Of a stretch of 64,000 nt of DNA, positions 34,180 to 43,058 are shown in pieces. The stretch is from contig JBAXTE010000001.1 of NCBI GenBank assembly GCA_037130365.1, positions 137,490 through 201,489 of the forward strand. The letters run 5' to 3'. The first letter of the stretch is position 1; each line of letters opens with the position of its first letter. The notes below the pieces were generated by a model. It was not told where the DNA came from. It made no database searches and worked only from the letters and a program-made list of their open reading frames with translations. Made by a program: the position numbers and the translations under genes. Source of the stretch: JBAXTE01 sp037130365. Lineage in GTDB: Bacteria > Bacteroidota > Bacteroidia > Bacteroidales > WCHB1-69.

Positions 34180-36099
34180 TTAATTTCTGATTATATAAAT
34201 AAAAATAAATGCTATTACAATGGCGCTTGTAACGAATACATAGCCATATTTTTGAAGTTGACCCGACTGTAATCCTTTAATTGCTGAGGAGCAGAAATTT
34301 GTCGTAGTGGCAATTCCATCCATAAATCCATCCACAATATGGCGATCGAACCAAGCCACTGGACGGCTGATGTAATTAAAGATAATTACTTTAGTGACAA
34401 ATAGATAAACTTCGTCGATATAAAATTTATGATACGACCATTTGTAAGCGTATTTGAAGGTAGTAGCCAATTTTTCAGGAATTGAGTTCTCTTTTCTATA
34501 CATTAACATAGCGACTAAAATTCCTACAACACCAATCAATACAGAAGGAATTGCAATAGCATAATCAATATGAGTTGCTAAGTGATGACCATCGGAAGTT
34601 ACCAATGTGTGGAAAGGAATAAAACCAGCGAATACCGAAGCAAAGGCTAAAAACATCAACGGAATCGTCATAATTAGCGGAGATTCGTGTGGTGTGTGAT
34701 GATATTCGCGTTTTTTGCCCCAGAATACACTGAAATATAATCGGAACATATAGAAAGCAGTTAAACCAGCAACGATATATTCAATTGCAAATAAGAATTT
34801 ATTGTGATTAAAAGCAGCCACCAAAATCTCATCTTTACTAAAGAATCCAGAGAATGGAGGAATACCAGCAATGGTTAAACAAGCAATTAAGAAGGTGATA
34901 TGTGTGATAGGCATATATTTTTTAAGTCCGCCCATATCGCTCATGTTGTTTGAATGAACAGCATGAATAATAGAGCCAGCACCTAAGAATAATAACGCTT
35001 TAAACATGGCATGAGTAAACAAATGGAACATAGATGCCATAAATCCAAGTCCTTGGTAATCGCCGTAACCAGAAACCCCAAGAGCAAGCATCATATACCC
35101 AATTTGCGACATGGTTGAAAACGCTAAAACTCGTTTAATATCGTTTTGAGTAATTGCAATCAGAGCGGCAAAGAGGGAAGTGATTCCACCCACGTAAGCC
35201 ACCACTTCGAGCGCTCCTGGAGCATGTACTGCATAAACAAAAAACATACGTGCCACCAAATAAACACCAGCAACAACCATGGTAGCAGCGTGAATTAACG
35301 CCGAAACTGGGGTTGGACCTTCCATTGCATCAGGTAACCAAATGTGTAATGGGAACATTGCAGATTTACCAGCACCGCCGATAAAAATAAGGACTAACGA
35401 GATGGATAATACCGAAAATCCCATAAACGTGGTGCCAGCCATTGTGGTGAACAACGAGTTATTTGGATTTGTAAGTTCTGCAAAATCAAATGTTCCGGTG
35501 AAATACGAAAGCAATAAAATACCGATTAAGAAACCGAAATCAGCAAACCGGGTGACGATAAACGCCTTTTTTCCTGCTGCAATTGCTGATGGCTTTTCGT
35601 AATAGAAACTAATAAGTAAATACGATGAAACACCCACTAATTCCCAGAAAATATACATTTGGAAGATGTTTGTTGCAAGCACTAATCCCAACATGGAGAA
35701 GCTGAAAAGCGACAAAAATGAATAAAAACGTGAAAATCCTTTTTCACCTTTCATGTATCCCAAACTGTAAATATGTACCATCAACGAAACGGTGGTAATT
35801 ACTACCAACATCATAACCGAAATGGGGTCGAGAAGCGCACCCAAATCAACATGGAGTTTATCGGTGAAATTTAACCAACGGAAATTAAAAGCGATGATTT
35901 TTTCGAAAACTTCTGCACCTTCGGGACGGTTAAAGAAGTATTGAAATGCAGTAAAATAGGAGAGAATTGTGGTGACAAGCATCCCCAATGTGCCTAAATA
36001 TCCAGATAAAACAGGTTTTACCTTTCCGCTAGATAGTCCTAAGGCTAAAAACAGAAACAGCGGAATGAGCGGAATTAAGATAATATAGCTATAATTCAT
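34180..36099 (-). CDS. nuoL: Complex I subunit L (proton-pumping antiporter-like)
   Basis: 639 residues, with about 16 membrane helices and the long C-terminal lateral helix region expected for NuoL. Visible blocks are MYIFWELVGVSSYLLISFYY (TM5 Glu), FPLHIWLPDAMEGPTPVSAL, STMSQIGYMMLALG, and THAMFKALLFLGAGS. It precedes nuoM and follows nuoK by 18 bases. Confidence 0.97.
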   Translation of the reverse strand: MNYSYIILIPLIPLFLFLALGLSSGKVKPVLSGYLGTLGMLVTTILSYFTAFQYFFNRPEGAEVFEKIIAFNFRWLNFTDKLHVDLGALLDPISVMMLVVITTVSLMVHIYSLGYMKGEKGFSRFYSFLSLFSFSMLGLVLATNIFQMYIFWELVGVSSYLLISFYYEKPSAIAAGKKAFIVTRFADFGFLIGILLLSYFTGTFDFAELTNPNNSLFTTMAGTTFMGFSVLSISLVLIFIGGAGKSAMFPLHIWLPDAMEGPTPVSALIHAATMVVAGVYLVARMFFVYAVHAPGALEVVAYVGGITSLFAALIAITQNDIKRVLAFSTMSQIGYMMLALGVSGYGDYQGLGFMASMFHLFTHAMFKALLFLGAGSIIHAVHSNNMSDMGGLKKYMPITHITFLIACLTIAGIPPFSGFFSKDEILVAAFNHNKFLFAIEYIVAGLTAFYMFRLYFSVFWGKKREYHHTPHESPLIMTIPLMFLAFASVFAGFIPFHTLVTSDGHHLATHIDYAIAIPSVLIGVVGILVAMLMYRKENSIPEKLATTFKYAYKWSYHKFYIDEVYLFVTKVIIFNYISRPVAWFDRHIVDGFMDGIATTTNFCSSAIKGLQSGQLQKYGYVFVTSAIVIAFIFIYIIRN

Positions 36100-36117
36100 A
36101 TTCTTATATCTTTTAGA

Positions 36118-36435
36118 TTAATTTTTCATTGAGTCAACACGTTCAACATCGATATTGGTAAACTTGCGGTAAACATTAATGATAATTGCAATGGCAACGG
36201 AAGCTTCTGCTGCAGCAATAGCAATTACAAAAATGGTGAAAAAGTGACCTTCAAGTTTATCTGGATATAGATATCTGTTGAATGCTACAAAGTTGATATT
36301 TACTGAATTGAGAATCAACTCAATCGACATCAAAATAGTAATCAAATTTTTTCTTGTAAGGAATCCATAAACTCCCAAGAAAAACATAATTGTACTTACA
36401 ATTAAGAAATAGTGTAATGGAATTTGTGATATCAT
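36118..36435 (-). CDS. nuoK: Complex I subunit K
   Basis: 105 residues and three membrane helices. The frame is open from a TTG at 36471, but the ATG at 36435 gives MISQIPLHYFLIVSTIMFFL, the family N-terminus, and removes an overlap with nuoJ. The conserved Glu residues of TM2 and TM3 are visible in LMSIELILNSVNINFVA and AIAAAEASVAIAI. Confidence 0.95.
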   Translation of the reverse strand: MISQIPLHYFLIVSTIMFFLGVYGFLTRKNLITILMSIELILNSVNINFVAFNRYLYPDKLEGHFFTIFVIAIAAAEASVAIAIIINVYRKFTNIDVERVDSMKN

Positions 36436-36439
36436 ATCT

Positions 36440-36958
36440 TTAATTTTTTGGATTTGTCTCTTTTTTTGCAATTACAATAGCCCCAAACATAGCAGCTAAA
36501 AGAAGAATACTGATTACCTCAAAAGGTAACACGTAGCCATCTTTGGTATAACTTACCAAACTGTTTCCAATTTGTTTCATTGGAACATCTTTACTTGCAA
36601 TGATTGTTTGTGGAAAGTTGTATTGTACAATTGTTAATATCGCTAAGATGGCTCCAGATGCAACAGAAAGGATTGAGAAAATTGCCTTTCGAGGTGCAAC
36701 TTGTTCAAATTTTTCGCTAATATGGCTGGTTAACAATATCGAGAAGATAATTAGTACCACAATTCCACCAGCATAAAGGGTAAGTTGTACTGCAGCTAAA
36801 AATTGATAATTTAGCAAGAAGTACAATCCCGATGTTGAAATCAACACAAAAAGAAGATAAACAGCAGCACGGAGAATTCGGCGGGCGGTTACCGTCAATA
36901 TCGAGAAAAGAATGATTATTCCCGATAATAAATAAAACATAATTTCTACTGAACTCAT
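36440..36958 (-). CDS. nuoJ: Complex I subunit J
   Basis: 172 residues with five membrane helices. AAVYLLFVLISTSGLYFLLN, QLTLYAGGIVVLIIFSI and FEVISILLLAAMFGAIVI match the family, including the Tyr/Gly pi-bulge region YAGGIVVL in TM3. Its ATG overlaps the nuoI stop (TAATG), indicating coupling. Confidence 0.95.
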   Translation of the reverse strand: MSSVEIMFYLLSGIIILFSILTVTARRILRAAVYLLFVLISTSGLYFLLNYQFLAAVQLTLYAGGIVVLIIFSILLTSHISEKFEQVAPRKAIFSILSVASGAILAILTIVQYNFPQTIIASKDVPMKQIGNSLVSYTKDGYVLPFEVISILLLAAMFGAIVIAKKETNPKN

Positions 36959-37437
36959 TATTCTACCCCTTTCATCAATTTAGAATTTGGTTTGTTTAAA
37001 ATCTTGTTGAGCTTTTCTCTGTTGAAAACTGCGTGCTCAAATTCGTTTCCAAAAACCAATGCTTTTGAAGGACAAGTTTTTACGCAAAGATTACAGAAAG
37101 TACACATTCCCATGTGATAAACATAGCTTACAAGCTCTCTTTTCTTTTTTCCATCTTCTTGTACAACCATTTGGCTAACAACTTCAATGGAACCATTCGG
37201 ACAATTCATTTCACAAATTCCACAAGCGGTACATTTGTGCTCATTGTTCTCGGTGTGTGGCATCGATAATACACCTCTAAAAGCTTCAAACATCTTTAGT
37301 TTGTCTCTGTTTTCGGGGTATTGTTCTGTTACTATTTGTCGTGGATGAAAAAAGTAGTAACTGGTAATTCTCATACCTGCAAATAGATTTTTTAATCCAC
37401 AAAAAATATCTTTAAAATACTGAAATATACTGTTCAT
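36958..37437 (-). CDS. nuoI: Complex I subunit I, two 4Fe-4S clusters
   Basis: 159 residues when started at the ATG at 37437 (MNSIFQYFKDIFCGLKNLFA); the longer open frame overlaps nuoH and lacks family character. The clusters N6a/N6b are CTACGICEMNCP and CTFCNLCVKTCP. It carries electrons along the peripheral arm towards NuoB. In a complex lacking NuoEFG this subunit is a plausible entry point for ferredoxin or a partner Fe-S protein. Confidence 0.95.
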   Translation of the reverse strand: MNSIFQYFKDIFCGLKNLFAGMRITSYYFFHPRQIVTEQYPENRDKLKMFEAFRGVLSMPHTENNEHKCTACGICEMNCPNGSIEVVSQMVVQEDGKKKRELVSYVYHMGMCTFCNLCVKTCPSKALVFGNEFEHAVFNREKLNKILNKPNSKLMKGVE

Positions 37438-37448
37438 AATGATAATTA

Positions 37449-38552
37449 TTAAAAAGTCCAACCCATAAGAACGATGAATGCCATCAACAAAATATTGAAA
37501 AGATTTATGGGAAGTAAATATTTCCACTCAAGTGTAAGCAATTGGTCAATTCTGAGACGTGGAAAAGTCCATTTTATCCACATCATTAACCAGATGACAA
37601 AAGCTGTTTTCATAAAGTACCAGATAAAAGGATTAATCCAATCCATTACGTTATTGAATCCGCTAAAGCTATCGAATGGGATATGGAAAGGCATCCAACC
37701 TCCTAGGAAAACGGTAGCAGCAATTGAAGCAATAATAAACATATTCATGTATTCGGCCAAGAAAAAGAATGCAAACTTAATTCCCGAATACTCGGTATGG
37801 AAACCTGCGGTAAGTTCTGATTCTGCCTCTGCAAGGTCGAAAGGTCCACGATTTGTTTCGGCAGTTCCTGCAATAATAAATATTACAAAAGCAATAACTG
37901 CGGAGATGTGACCTTTAAAAATAAACCAAACATCTGCTTGCGATTCAACAATGGTTGAAAGTTGAAGTGTGCCAGCAAGAACTACAATAGTAAGTAACGA
38001 AAGTCCCACAGAAAGTTCGTAACTAACAATTTGAGCCCCACTACGCATTGCTCCAATTAATGAATATTTATTGTTACTACTCCAACCAGCAAGCAAAATT
38101 CCGATAACACCAAGCGATGAAACAGCAATCATATAAAAGATTCCAATATTGAAATCGATTGCATGAATTCCTTTTGCAAACGGAATAGCCGCAATAGCCA
38201 TAAACGAAGCAATAATTACAATAAATGGTGCAATGTTGAAAAGAAACTTGTCGGCGTTTTTAATTGGAATTAACTCCTTGAGTAACAACTTAATAAGGTC
38301 GGCAATGGTTTGAAAAAATCCATAAGGACCTACTCGGTTTGGACCCACACGTTGTTGCATGAAAGCACAAATTTTACGTTCGGCATACACAAGGTAAAGC
38401 CCAACTACGGCGTAAAAGGCTAGAATGGCAACTCCAATGATGACCAATCCAATTGCTTTACCCCAAAAATCGCCAAAAGATGAAAGCAACCAAGAGTTGA
38501 AGTCGCTTATTAGTGGCGAAAAGTCGAAATAATTATAAGCTATTTTTATCAT
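37449..38552 (-). CDS. nuoH: Complex I subunit H (quinone-site membrane subunit)
   Basis: 367 residues, about eight membrane helices. Blocks include KICAFMQQRVGPNRVGPYGF, FQTIADLIKLLLKE, RGPFDLAEAESELTAGFHTE (the Glu-rich quinone-cavity loop) and FAFFFLAEYMNMF. It anchors NuoBCDI to the membrane. It lies 14 bases after nuoD and 11 before nuoI. Confidence 0.97.
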   Translation of the reverse strand: MIKIAYNYFDFSPLISDFNSWLLSSFGDFWGKAIGLVIIGVAILAFYAVVGLYLVYAERKICAFMQQRVGPNRVGPYGFFQTIADLIKLLLKELIPIKNADKFLFNIAPFIVIIASFMAIAAIPFAKGIHAIDFNIGIFYMIAVSSLGVIGILLAGWSSNNKYSLIGAMRSGAQIVSYELSVGLSLLTIVVLAGTLQLSTIVESQADVWFIFKGHISAVIAFVIFIIAGTAETNRGPFDLAEAESELTAGFHTEYSGIKFAFFFLAEYMNMFIIASIAATVFLGGWMPFHIPFDSFSGFNNVMDWINPFIWYFMKTAFVIWLMMWIKWTFPRLRIDQLLTLEWKYLLPINLFNILLMAFIVLMGWTF

Positions 38553-38566
38553 ACTATCTTTTTAAA

Positions 38567-39688
38567 TTATCTATCCATATCAGGAACAACAAAATCTAGA
38601 GAACCGCCAATTGCCACAAGGTCAGCAATTTTTTGATCTTTTGCCATGGTATTTAAAGCCGAAAGATTTACAAAGTTTGGAGATCTGAATTTTACACGGA
38701 TTGGATTTTTATTTCCATCACTCGAAATGTAAACTCCAAACTCACCACGAGCAGCTTCTACGCGGGTGTAGTAATCGCCAGCAGGTAATTTTGTAACGCC
38801 TTTCATTTTTACAGCGTAATCACCTTCAGGAATATTGTCGATTAATTGTTCAATAATCGAAATAGACTCCCACATTTCGGCAATACGTGCTTTATATCTA
38901 GCAAAAGTGTCTCCTTCGGTAAGAAGAATCTCTTTAAAGTTCACTTTAGAATATGCGCTATATGGATTATGAGTACGAACATCGCACGAAAATCCTGAAG
39001 CTCTTCCGCTTGGGCCAGTAACACCATAGGAGATTGCATCTTCTAACGAAAATATTCCAACCCCTTTGGTTCGTTGTTGAAAAATTGGATTTCCGGTAAG
39101 AAGTTGATCATATTCGGGCAATTTTTTTCTAAAATAGACCAAAAATTCTTTAACTCGTTTTTGGAAATTTGGATGAATATCGTTCATCAATCCACCTGGG
39201 GTATTGTAGCTTACTAACAAACGACCACCGCAAGTTTCTTCAAAAATATCCAGAATTTTTTCTCGATCACGAAGTCCATAAAAGAACGTGGTAAGCGCGC
39301 CTAAGTCCATTCCAAATGCACACCACCATAACTGATGGGATGCCAAACGGTTAAGCTCATCCATGATTGTTCTAATATACTTAACTCGTTCAGGCACTTC
39401 AACTTCGAGTGCATTTTCTACGGTTAAGCAAAGGCCTTCGTTAAGAATATGAGCAGACAAATAGTCAAGACGATCGGTAAGATGTACCATTTGTGAATAG
39501 GTAAGTTTTTCACACATCTTTTCGATGCCTCGGTGGATATACCCCAATTGAGGTTTAATATCTCTAACTGTTTCCCCTTGAAGCTGAAGCACAAGACGTA
39601 AAACTCCATGTGTACTTGGGTGTTGAGGACCCATGTTGATAGAGAATTCTTGTTCTTCGTGCAAAGGTTTGTATGTTTTATCTTCCAT
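38567..39688 (-). CDS. nuoD: Complex I subunit D (49-kDa type)
   Basis: 373 residues, separate from NuoC. The quinone-site His/Thr segment is NMGPQHPSTHGVLRL, with YIHRGIEKMCE, DRLDYLSAH, GVTGPSGRASGFSCDVR and the C-terminal VVPDMDR (usual DxDR ending). Catalytic residues are intact. It lies between nuoC (5 bases) and nuoH. Confidence 0.97.
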   Translation of the reverse strand: MEDKTYKPLHEEQEFSINMGPQHPSTHGVLRLVLQLQGETVRDIKPQLGYIHRGIEKMCEKLTYSQMVHLTDRLDYLSAHILNEGLCLTVENALEVEVPERVKYIRTIMDELNRLASHQLWWCAFGMDLGALTTFFYGLRDREKILDIFEETCGGRLLVSYNTPGGLMNDIHPNFQKRVKEFLVYFRKKLPEYDQLLTGNPIFQQRTKGVGIFSLEDAISYGVTGPSGRASGFSCDVRTHNPYSAYSKVNFKEILLTEGDTFARYKARIAEMWESISIIEQLIDNIPEGDYAVKMKGVTKLPAGDYYTRVEAARGEFGVYISSDGNKNPIRVKFRSPNFVNLSALNTMAKDQKIADLVAIGGSLDFVVPDMDR

Positions 39689-39693
39689 AATTG

Positions 39694-40152
39694 TTATCTT
39701 TCAACAATATTTACTTCGTCTATATAATCTTTTCTTAGTGGAAATCCAACCCAATCGGCATCCAAAAAGATTTTCCGCAAATCGGGATGATTTGTAAAGG
39801 TAATGCCCATTAAATCAAAGATTTCTCGTTCGTGATATTCCGCAGATTTCCAAAACGAATATACCGTTTCGATGATTGGTTGATTTCGGTCTTCAATTTT
39901 TGCTTTTACCACTACCTGATGGCGATATAATGTGGATTCCAAATGATACACCATTTCGAAATAAGTAAGGTAATCAACGCCAGTTTCACAAAATAGATAG
40001 TCAAATTTCATCTTTTCGTCGTTACACAAAAAGTTAGCAACCGTAGTTATTTGACTGGCATCTATTAATATTTCAACGTATTGCTTCCCTAGTTTAACCT
40101 CGTAATTTGGAAATTCTTTGGAAATGTAGTTTAATAGTAAATCTTTTTCCAT
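39694..40152 (-). CDS. nuoC: Complex I subunit C (30-kDa type)
   Basis: 152 residues, at the short end for the family. The signature segment is SAEYHEREIFDLMGITFTNH, followed by LRKIFLDADWVGFPLRKDY. It belongs to the peripheral arm and contacts NuoD and NuoB. It lies three bases after nuoB. Confidence 0.95.
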   Translation of the reverse strand: MEKDLLLNYISKEFPNYEVKLGKQYVEILIDASQITTVANFLCNDEKMKFDYLFCETGVDYLTYFEMVYHLESTLYRHQVVVKAKIEDRNQPIIETVYSFWKSAEYHEREIFDLMGITFTNHPDLRKIFLDADWVGFPLRKDYIDEVNIVER

Positions 40153-40155
40153 TTT

Positions 40156-40722
40156 TTATTTCGATTTTGATTCATCCGTTGGTTTAACTTTTTTCTTGCT
40201 GTATGGCTTTAGCACTTTAATCTTGCGTTGAAGTTGCATAACACCATAAAGTAAAGCTTCTGGTCGAGGAGGACATCCTGGAATGTAAACATCGACGGGA
40301 ATTACGTGGTCGGCACCTTTGACTACGTGATACGAGTTGTAAAAAAATGGTCCACCCGAAACAGCACAAGCACCCATTGCAATTACATACTTTGGATCTG
40401 CCATTTGGTCGTAGAGACGTTTTAATACTGGAGCCATTTTATTGGTAATGGTACCAGCAATTACAATTACGTCGGCTTGACGGGGGCTAGCACGATACAC
40501 TTCAATCCCAAAGCGGGAAAAGTCGTGACGAGAAGCACCAGTAGCCATCATTTCAATACCGCAACAACTGGTTGCAAAGGTGAGCGGCCAAATTGAGTTC
40601 GAACGTCCCCAATTTACCACATCATCGAGGGTGCTAAGAATAACATTCCCTCCAGTTTCTTTCAGAAGTTCAAGCGTTTCATCATCTTGAAACTTCGCTT
40701 TTTTCATTGATTTTATTCCCAT
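40156..40722 (-). CDS. nuoB: Complex I subunit B, N2 4Fe-4S cluster
   Basis: About 188 residues. The frame is open from a TTG at 40743; ATGs at 40722 (used here) or 40707 are better starts, the latter clearing the overlap with nuoA. N2 ligands are visible in TFATSCCGIEMMA, VIAMGACAVSGG and IPGCPPRPEALLYG. It is the terminal electron donor to quinone. An R-rich segment SPRQADVIVIAGTITNKM is typical. Confidence 0.95.
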   Translation of the reverse strand: MGIKSMKKAKFQDDETLELLKETGGNVILSTLDDVVNWGRSNSIWPLTFATSCCGIEMMATGASRHDFSRFGIEVYRASPRQADVIVIAGTITNKMAPVLKRLYDQMADPKYVIAMGACAVSGGPFFYNSYHVVKGADHVIPVDVYIPGCPPRPEALLYGVMQLQRKIKVLKPYSKKKVKPTDESKSK

Positions 40723-41063
40723 ACCAACGCGTGTTTTTTCCAAGCATACAATAGTCCTAATCCTAAAATAAAGAAGAAGACTATAATTTCAACAAAAGCT
40801 ACCATCCCTAAATCTTTCATGACGACAGCCCATGGAACTAAAAATACAACTTCCACATCGAAGATTAAAAACAACAATGCAAATAAGTAATACCCAACAT
40901 TAAATTGAAGCCAAGTGATACCCTTGGTAGGAATACCGCACTCGTAAGCTTCCGATTTTTGTGGATTTTTTGATGTAGGAGCTACAAAAGTGGCAAGCAC
41001 AACAGCAAAGCCAACTAAGAAAGCACCTACAATAAAAAACAGAATTAAACTTTCACTATCCAT
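40713..41063 (-). CDS. nuoA: Complex I subunit A
   Basis: 116 residues, three membrane helices. The conserved loop is KSEAYECGIPTKG, with LLFLIFDVEVVFLVPWAVVM in the second helix. It is the first nuo gene, 134 bases after the flavoprotein gene, a gap large enough for its own promoter. Confidence 0.96.
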   Translation of the reverse strand: MDSESLILFFIVGAFLVGFAVVLATFVAPTSKNPQKSEAYECGIPTKGITWLQFNVGYYLFALLFLIFDVEVVFLVPWAVVMKDLGMVAFVEIIVFFFILGLGLLYAWKKHALVWE

Positions 41064-41101
41064 ATTAATTAGTATTTATTTTCAAAATTATCGTTTTTCT
41101 A

Positions 41102-41178
41102 CAAATTTATCTATCGCTTGAAGAAAAATATGATTTATATCAGTTTATAAAGATAGAAAGTTTATAAAATTTATAAAC
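41102..41178 (-). promoter_or_regulatory. Candidate nuo promoter with operator-like inverted repeat
   Basis: Minus-strand TAAATTTG at 41109-41102 fits the -7 consensus, 39 bases before nuoA. Just upstream is the inverted repeat GTTTATAAA-A-TTTATAAAC (41160-41178) plus a third half-site GTTTATAAA at 41143-41151. These half-sites could bind a regulator that sets nuo expression apart from the upstream genes. Confidence 0.4.
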
Positions 41179-41197
41179 CTTCCAACTTGACAAACTT

Positions 41198-42034
41198 CTA
41201 ATATTCTTCAGGTAATTTTTTCAACTCTTCGTAGCTAAAAACGGGACCATCTTTACAAACAAAAACAGGACCTACATTACATCTTCCACATTTTCCGAAA
41301 CCACATTTCATTCTGTTTTCTAAGGTTGTGTAAATGTCTTTATCCTTAAACCCTAATTTTTGAAGTACAGGTAATGTGAATTTAATCATTACTGGAGGTC
41401 CGCAAAGAATAGCGATGGTGTTTTCACTCGAAGGAGCTGCTTTTTCAAGAATTGTAGGTACAAAGCCAACTTCACCTTTCCAATCTGGAGTTTGACCGCC
41501 TGGGTCAACAGTGGTGATTAGCTTGATATCTGGACGTTCGTCCCACTCTTTAAGTTCATGTTTATAAACTAAATCGGTAACGGAACGAGCACCATATAAA
41601 ATGGTAATATCTTTATATTTTTCTCTCAAATCGATGGTGTTCCAGATTACGCAACGCATTGGAGGTAAGGCAATACCACCCGCGATGTATAAAAGGTTTT
41701 TACCTTCCCACGATTCAATTGGGAATGTATTTCCATAAGGACCTCTAAATCCAATGGTGTCCCCAATTTCAAGTTTAGCAAGAGCATTGGTAACTCTACC
41801 TGCTTGACGGAAAGTACATTCGATGTAATCCTTACGAGTTGGAGCCGAAGCGATACAAAATGTAGATTCGCCTTCGCCAAGAATTGAATATTCACCAAAC
41901 TGACCTGCTTTAAAACTAAAATTGTCAGCTTCTTCTTTATTTTTAAACTTTAATCTGAAGGTTCTTGCATCTGGAGTTTCCTCTATGATGTTCTCAATCT
42001 CCATTAGATAGGGTTTATATATATTGTTGCACAT
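41198..42034 (-). CDS. FloxA-like FAD/NAD(P)-binding oxidoreductase with 2Fe-2S site
   Basis: 278 residues of the ferredoxin-NADP reductase/PyrK family. The FAD domain (~10-100, AGQFGEYSILGEGESTFCIA) precedes the NAD domain (~105-230, NLLYIAGGIALPPMRCVI and ILCGPPVMI) and a C-terminal 2Fe-2S motif (RMKCGFGKCGRCNVG...FVCKDGPVF, four Cys), as in hydrogenase gamma, sulfite reductase B and dihydroorotate dehydrogenase B electron-transfer subunits. With the three upstream genes it matches the FloxABCD set found beside hdrABC in anaerobes. Predicted role: oxidise NAD(P)H and pass electrons to the Fe-S partners. The ATG at 42034 fits the family N-terminus (CNNIYKPYL). Confidence 0.88.
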   Translation of the reverse strand: MCNNIYKPYLMEIENIIEETPDARTFRLKFKNKEEADNFSFKAGQFGEYSILGEGESTFCIASAPTRKDYIECTFRQAGRVTNALAKLEIGDTIGFRGPYGNTFPIESWEGKNLLYIAGGIALPPMRCVIWNTIDLREKYKDITILYGARSVTDLVYKHELKEWDERPDIKLITTVDPGGQTPDWKGEVGFVPTILEKAAPSSENTIAILCGPPVMIKFTLPVLQKLGFKDKDIYTTLENRMKCGFGKCGRCNVGPVFVCKDGPVFSYEELKKLPEEY

Positions 42035-42046
42035 AAATGTAATAAT

Positions 42047-43057
42047 TTAGATGTTTTGTAACTCTTGTAATTGTTCAGCAATATTCATATCCACAGGACA
42101 ACCGCGTGAGCATCTTCCGCAACCAACGCAACCAATGGTTTTGTTGTTTGTAGGCATATATGAGAATTTATGTAGAATACGCTGTCTCCATCGTTGACTT
42201 TGTACTTCGCGAGGATTGTGTCCTGAAGTGTGAAGTGTGAATAATCCAATACCGCAGGTATCCCAAGAGCGATAGCGAATTCCATCTTTTCCGTGACTTT
42301 CGTCTTGAATATCGAAACAAGCACAAGTTGGACAAACAAAAGCACAAGCACCACAACCAATACATCTGAGAGAGTTTGCTACCCAGAATGGATGTTCAAA
42401 AGCATCTTTTAATTTTTCGGTTACTTGTTCTTGATTAAACAACTGGCTAAGTTGAGCCACTTGTGTCTCTTCTTCTTTATAATCTTCAAAAAGTGAAGTA
42501 TTTGCATCATAAACTGCTTTTCCCTTTTCGGTTAAAATTTCAGCTACGTAATCACCACCTTTTAATTTTGTAAGGAGAATATCACTTCCTACTTTTGAAT
42601 CGGGAGAAAGACCTACAGATGTACAAAAACAATACTCATCACTTTGATGGCATGATAACCCAATAACGACTAGTTTTTCGAGACGTTTTACAAAAAACTC
42701 ATCTTTAATTTCCCAGCAGAAAATGGATTGTAAGATGTCATAAGCTGCATTATCGCATGGATGTGAACCCCAAAGAACTACCGATGGAATTTTTTCAATA
42801 TCAATGTCGATGATTTTTTTCTCTGACTTCGTCTTTTCAAATTTGAAAAGATTTTCGACCTTTGGAAAAACTACATTTTTAACCGATAATGTAGATTGAA
42901 TATGATCGTATTTAACCTCTTTATAATCAGGATTATATTTGTACTCAACTTTATTATTTGCAGATAAAGTAGGAGCATATACCTTATTCGTCTCGGATAA
43001 TTTGTGATATAATTTTTCCAAAGATGAAAGGCGAATTATTTTTTTAATCGTTTCCAT
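42047..43057 (-). CDS. FloxB-like protein with two 4Fe-4S clusters (sulfhydrogenase beta / AsrA type)
   Basis: About 336 residues. The frame extends further, but the ATG at 43057, one base after the floxC-like stop, is preferred. The N-terminal domain has GLSCHQSDEYCFCTSVGLSP, as in AsrA/HydB. The C-terminal ferredoxin region has CIGCGACAFVCPTC and CVGCGRCSRGCPVDM. It should transfer electrons between the FloxA-like flavoprotein and the Hdr/MvhD proteins. No hydrogenase catalytic subunit is encoded nearby. Confidence 0.87.
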   Translation of the reverse strand: METIKKIIRLSSLEKLYHKLSETNKVYAPTLSANNKVEYKYNPDYKEVKYDHIQSTLSVKNVVFPKVENLFKFEKTKSEKKIIDIDIEKIPSVVLWGSHPCDNAAYDILQSIFCWEIKDEFFVKRLEKLVVIGLSCHQSDEYCFCTSVGLSPDSKVGSDILLTKLKGGDYVAEILTEKGKAVYDANTSLFEDYKEEETQVAQLSQLFNQEQVTEKLKDAFEHPFWVANSLRCIGCGACAFVCPTCACFDIQDESHGKDGIRYRSWDTCGIGLFTLHTSGHNPREVQSQRWRQRILHKFSYMPTNNKTIGCVGCGRCSRGCPVDMNIAEQLQELQNI

Positions 43058-43058
43058 A

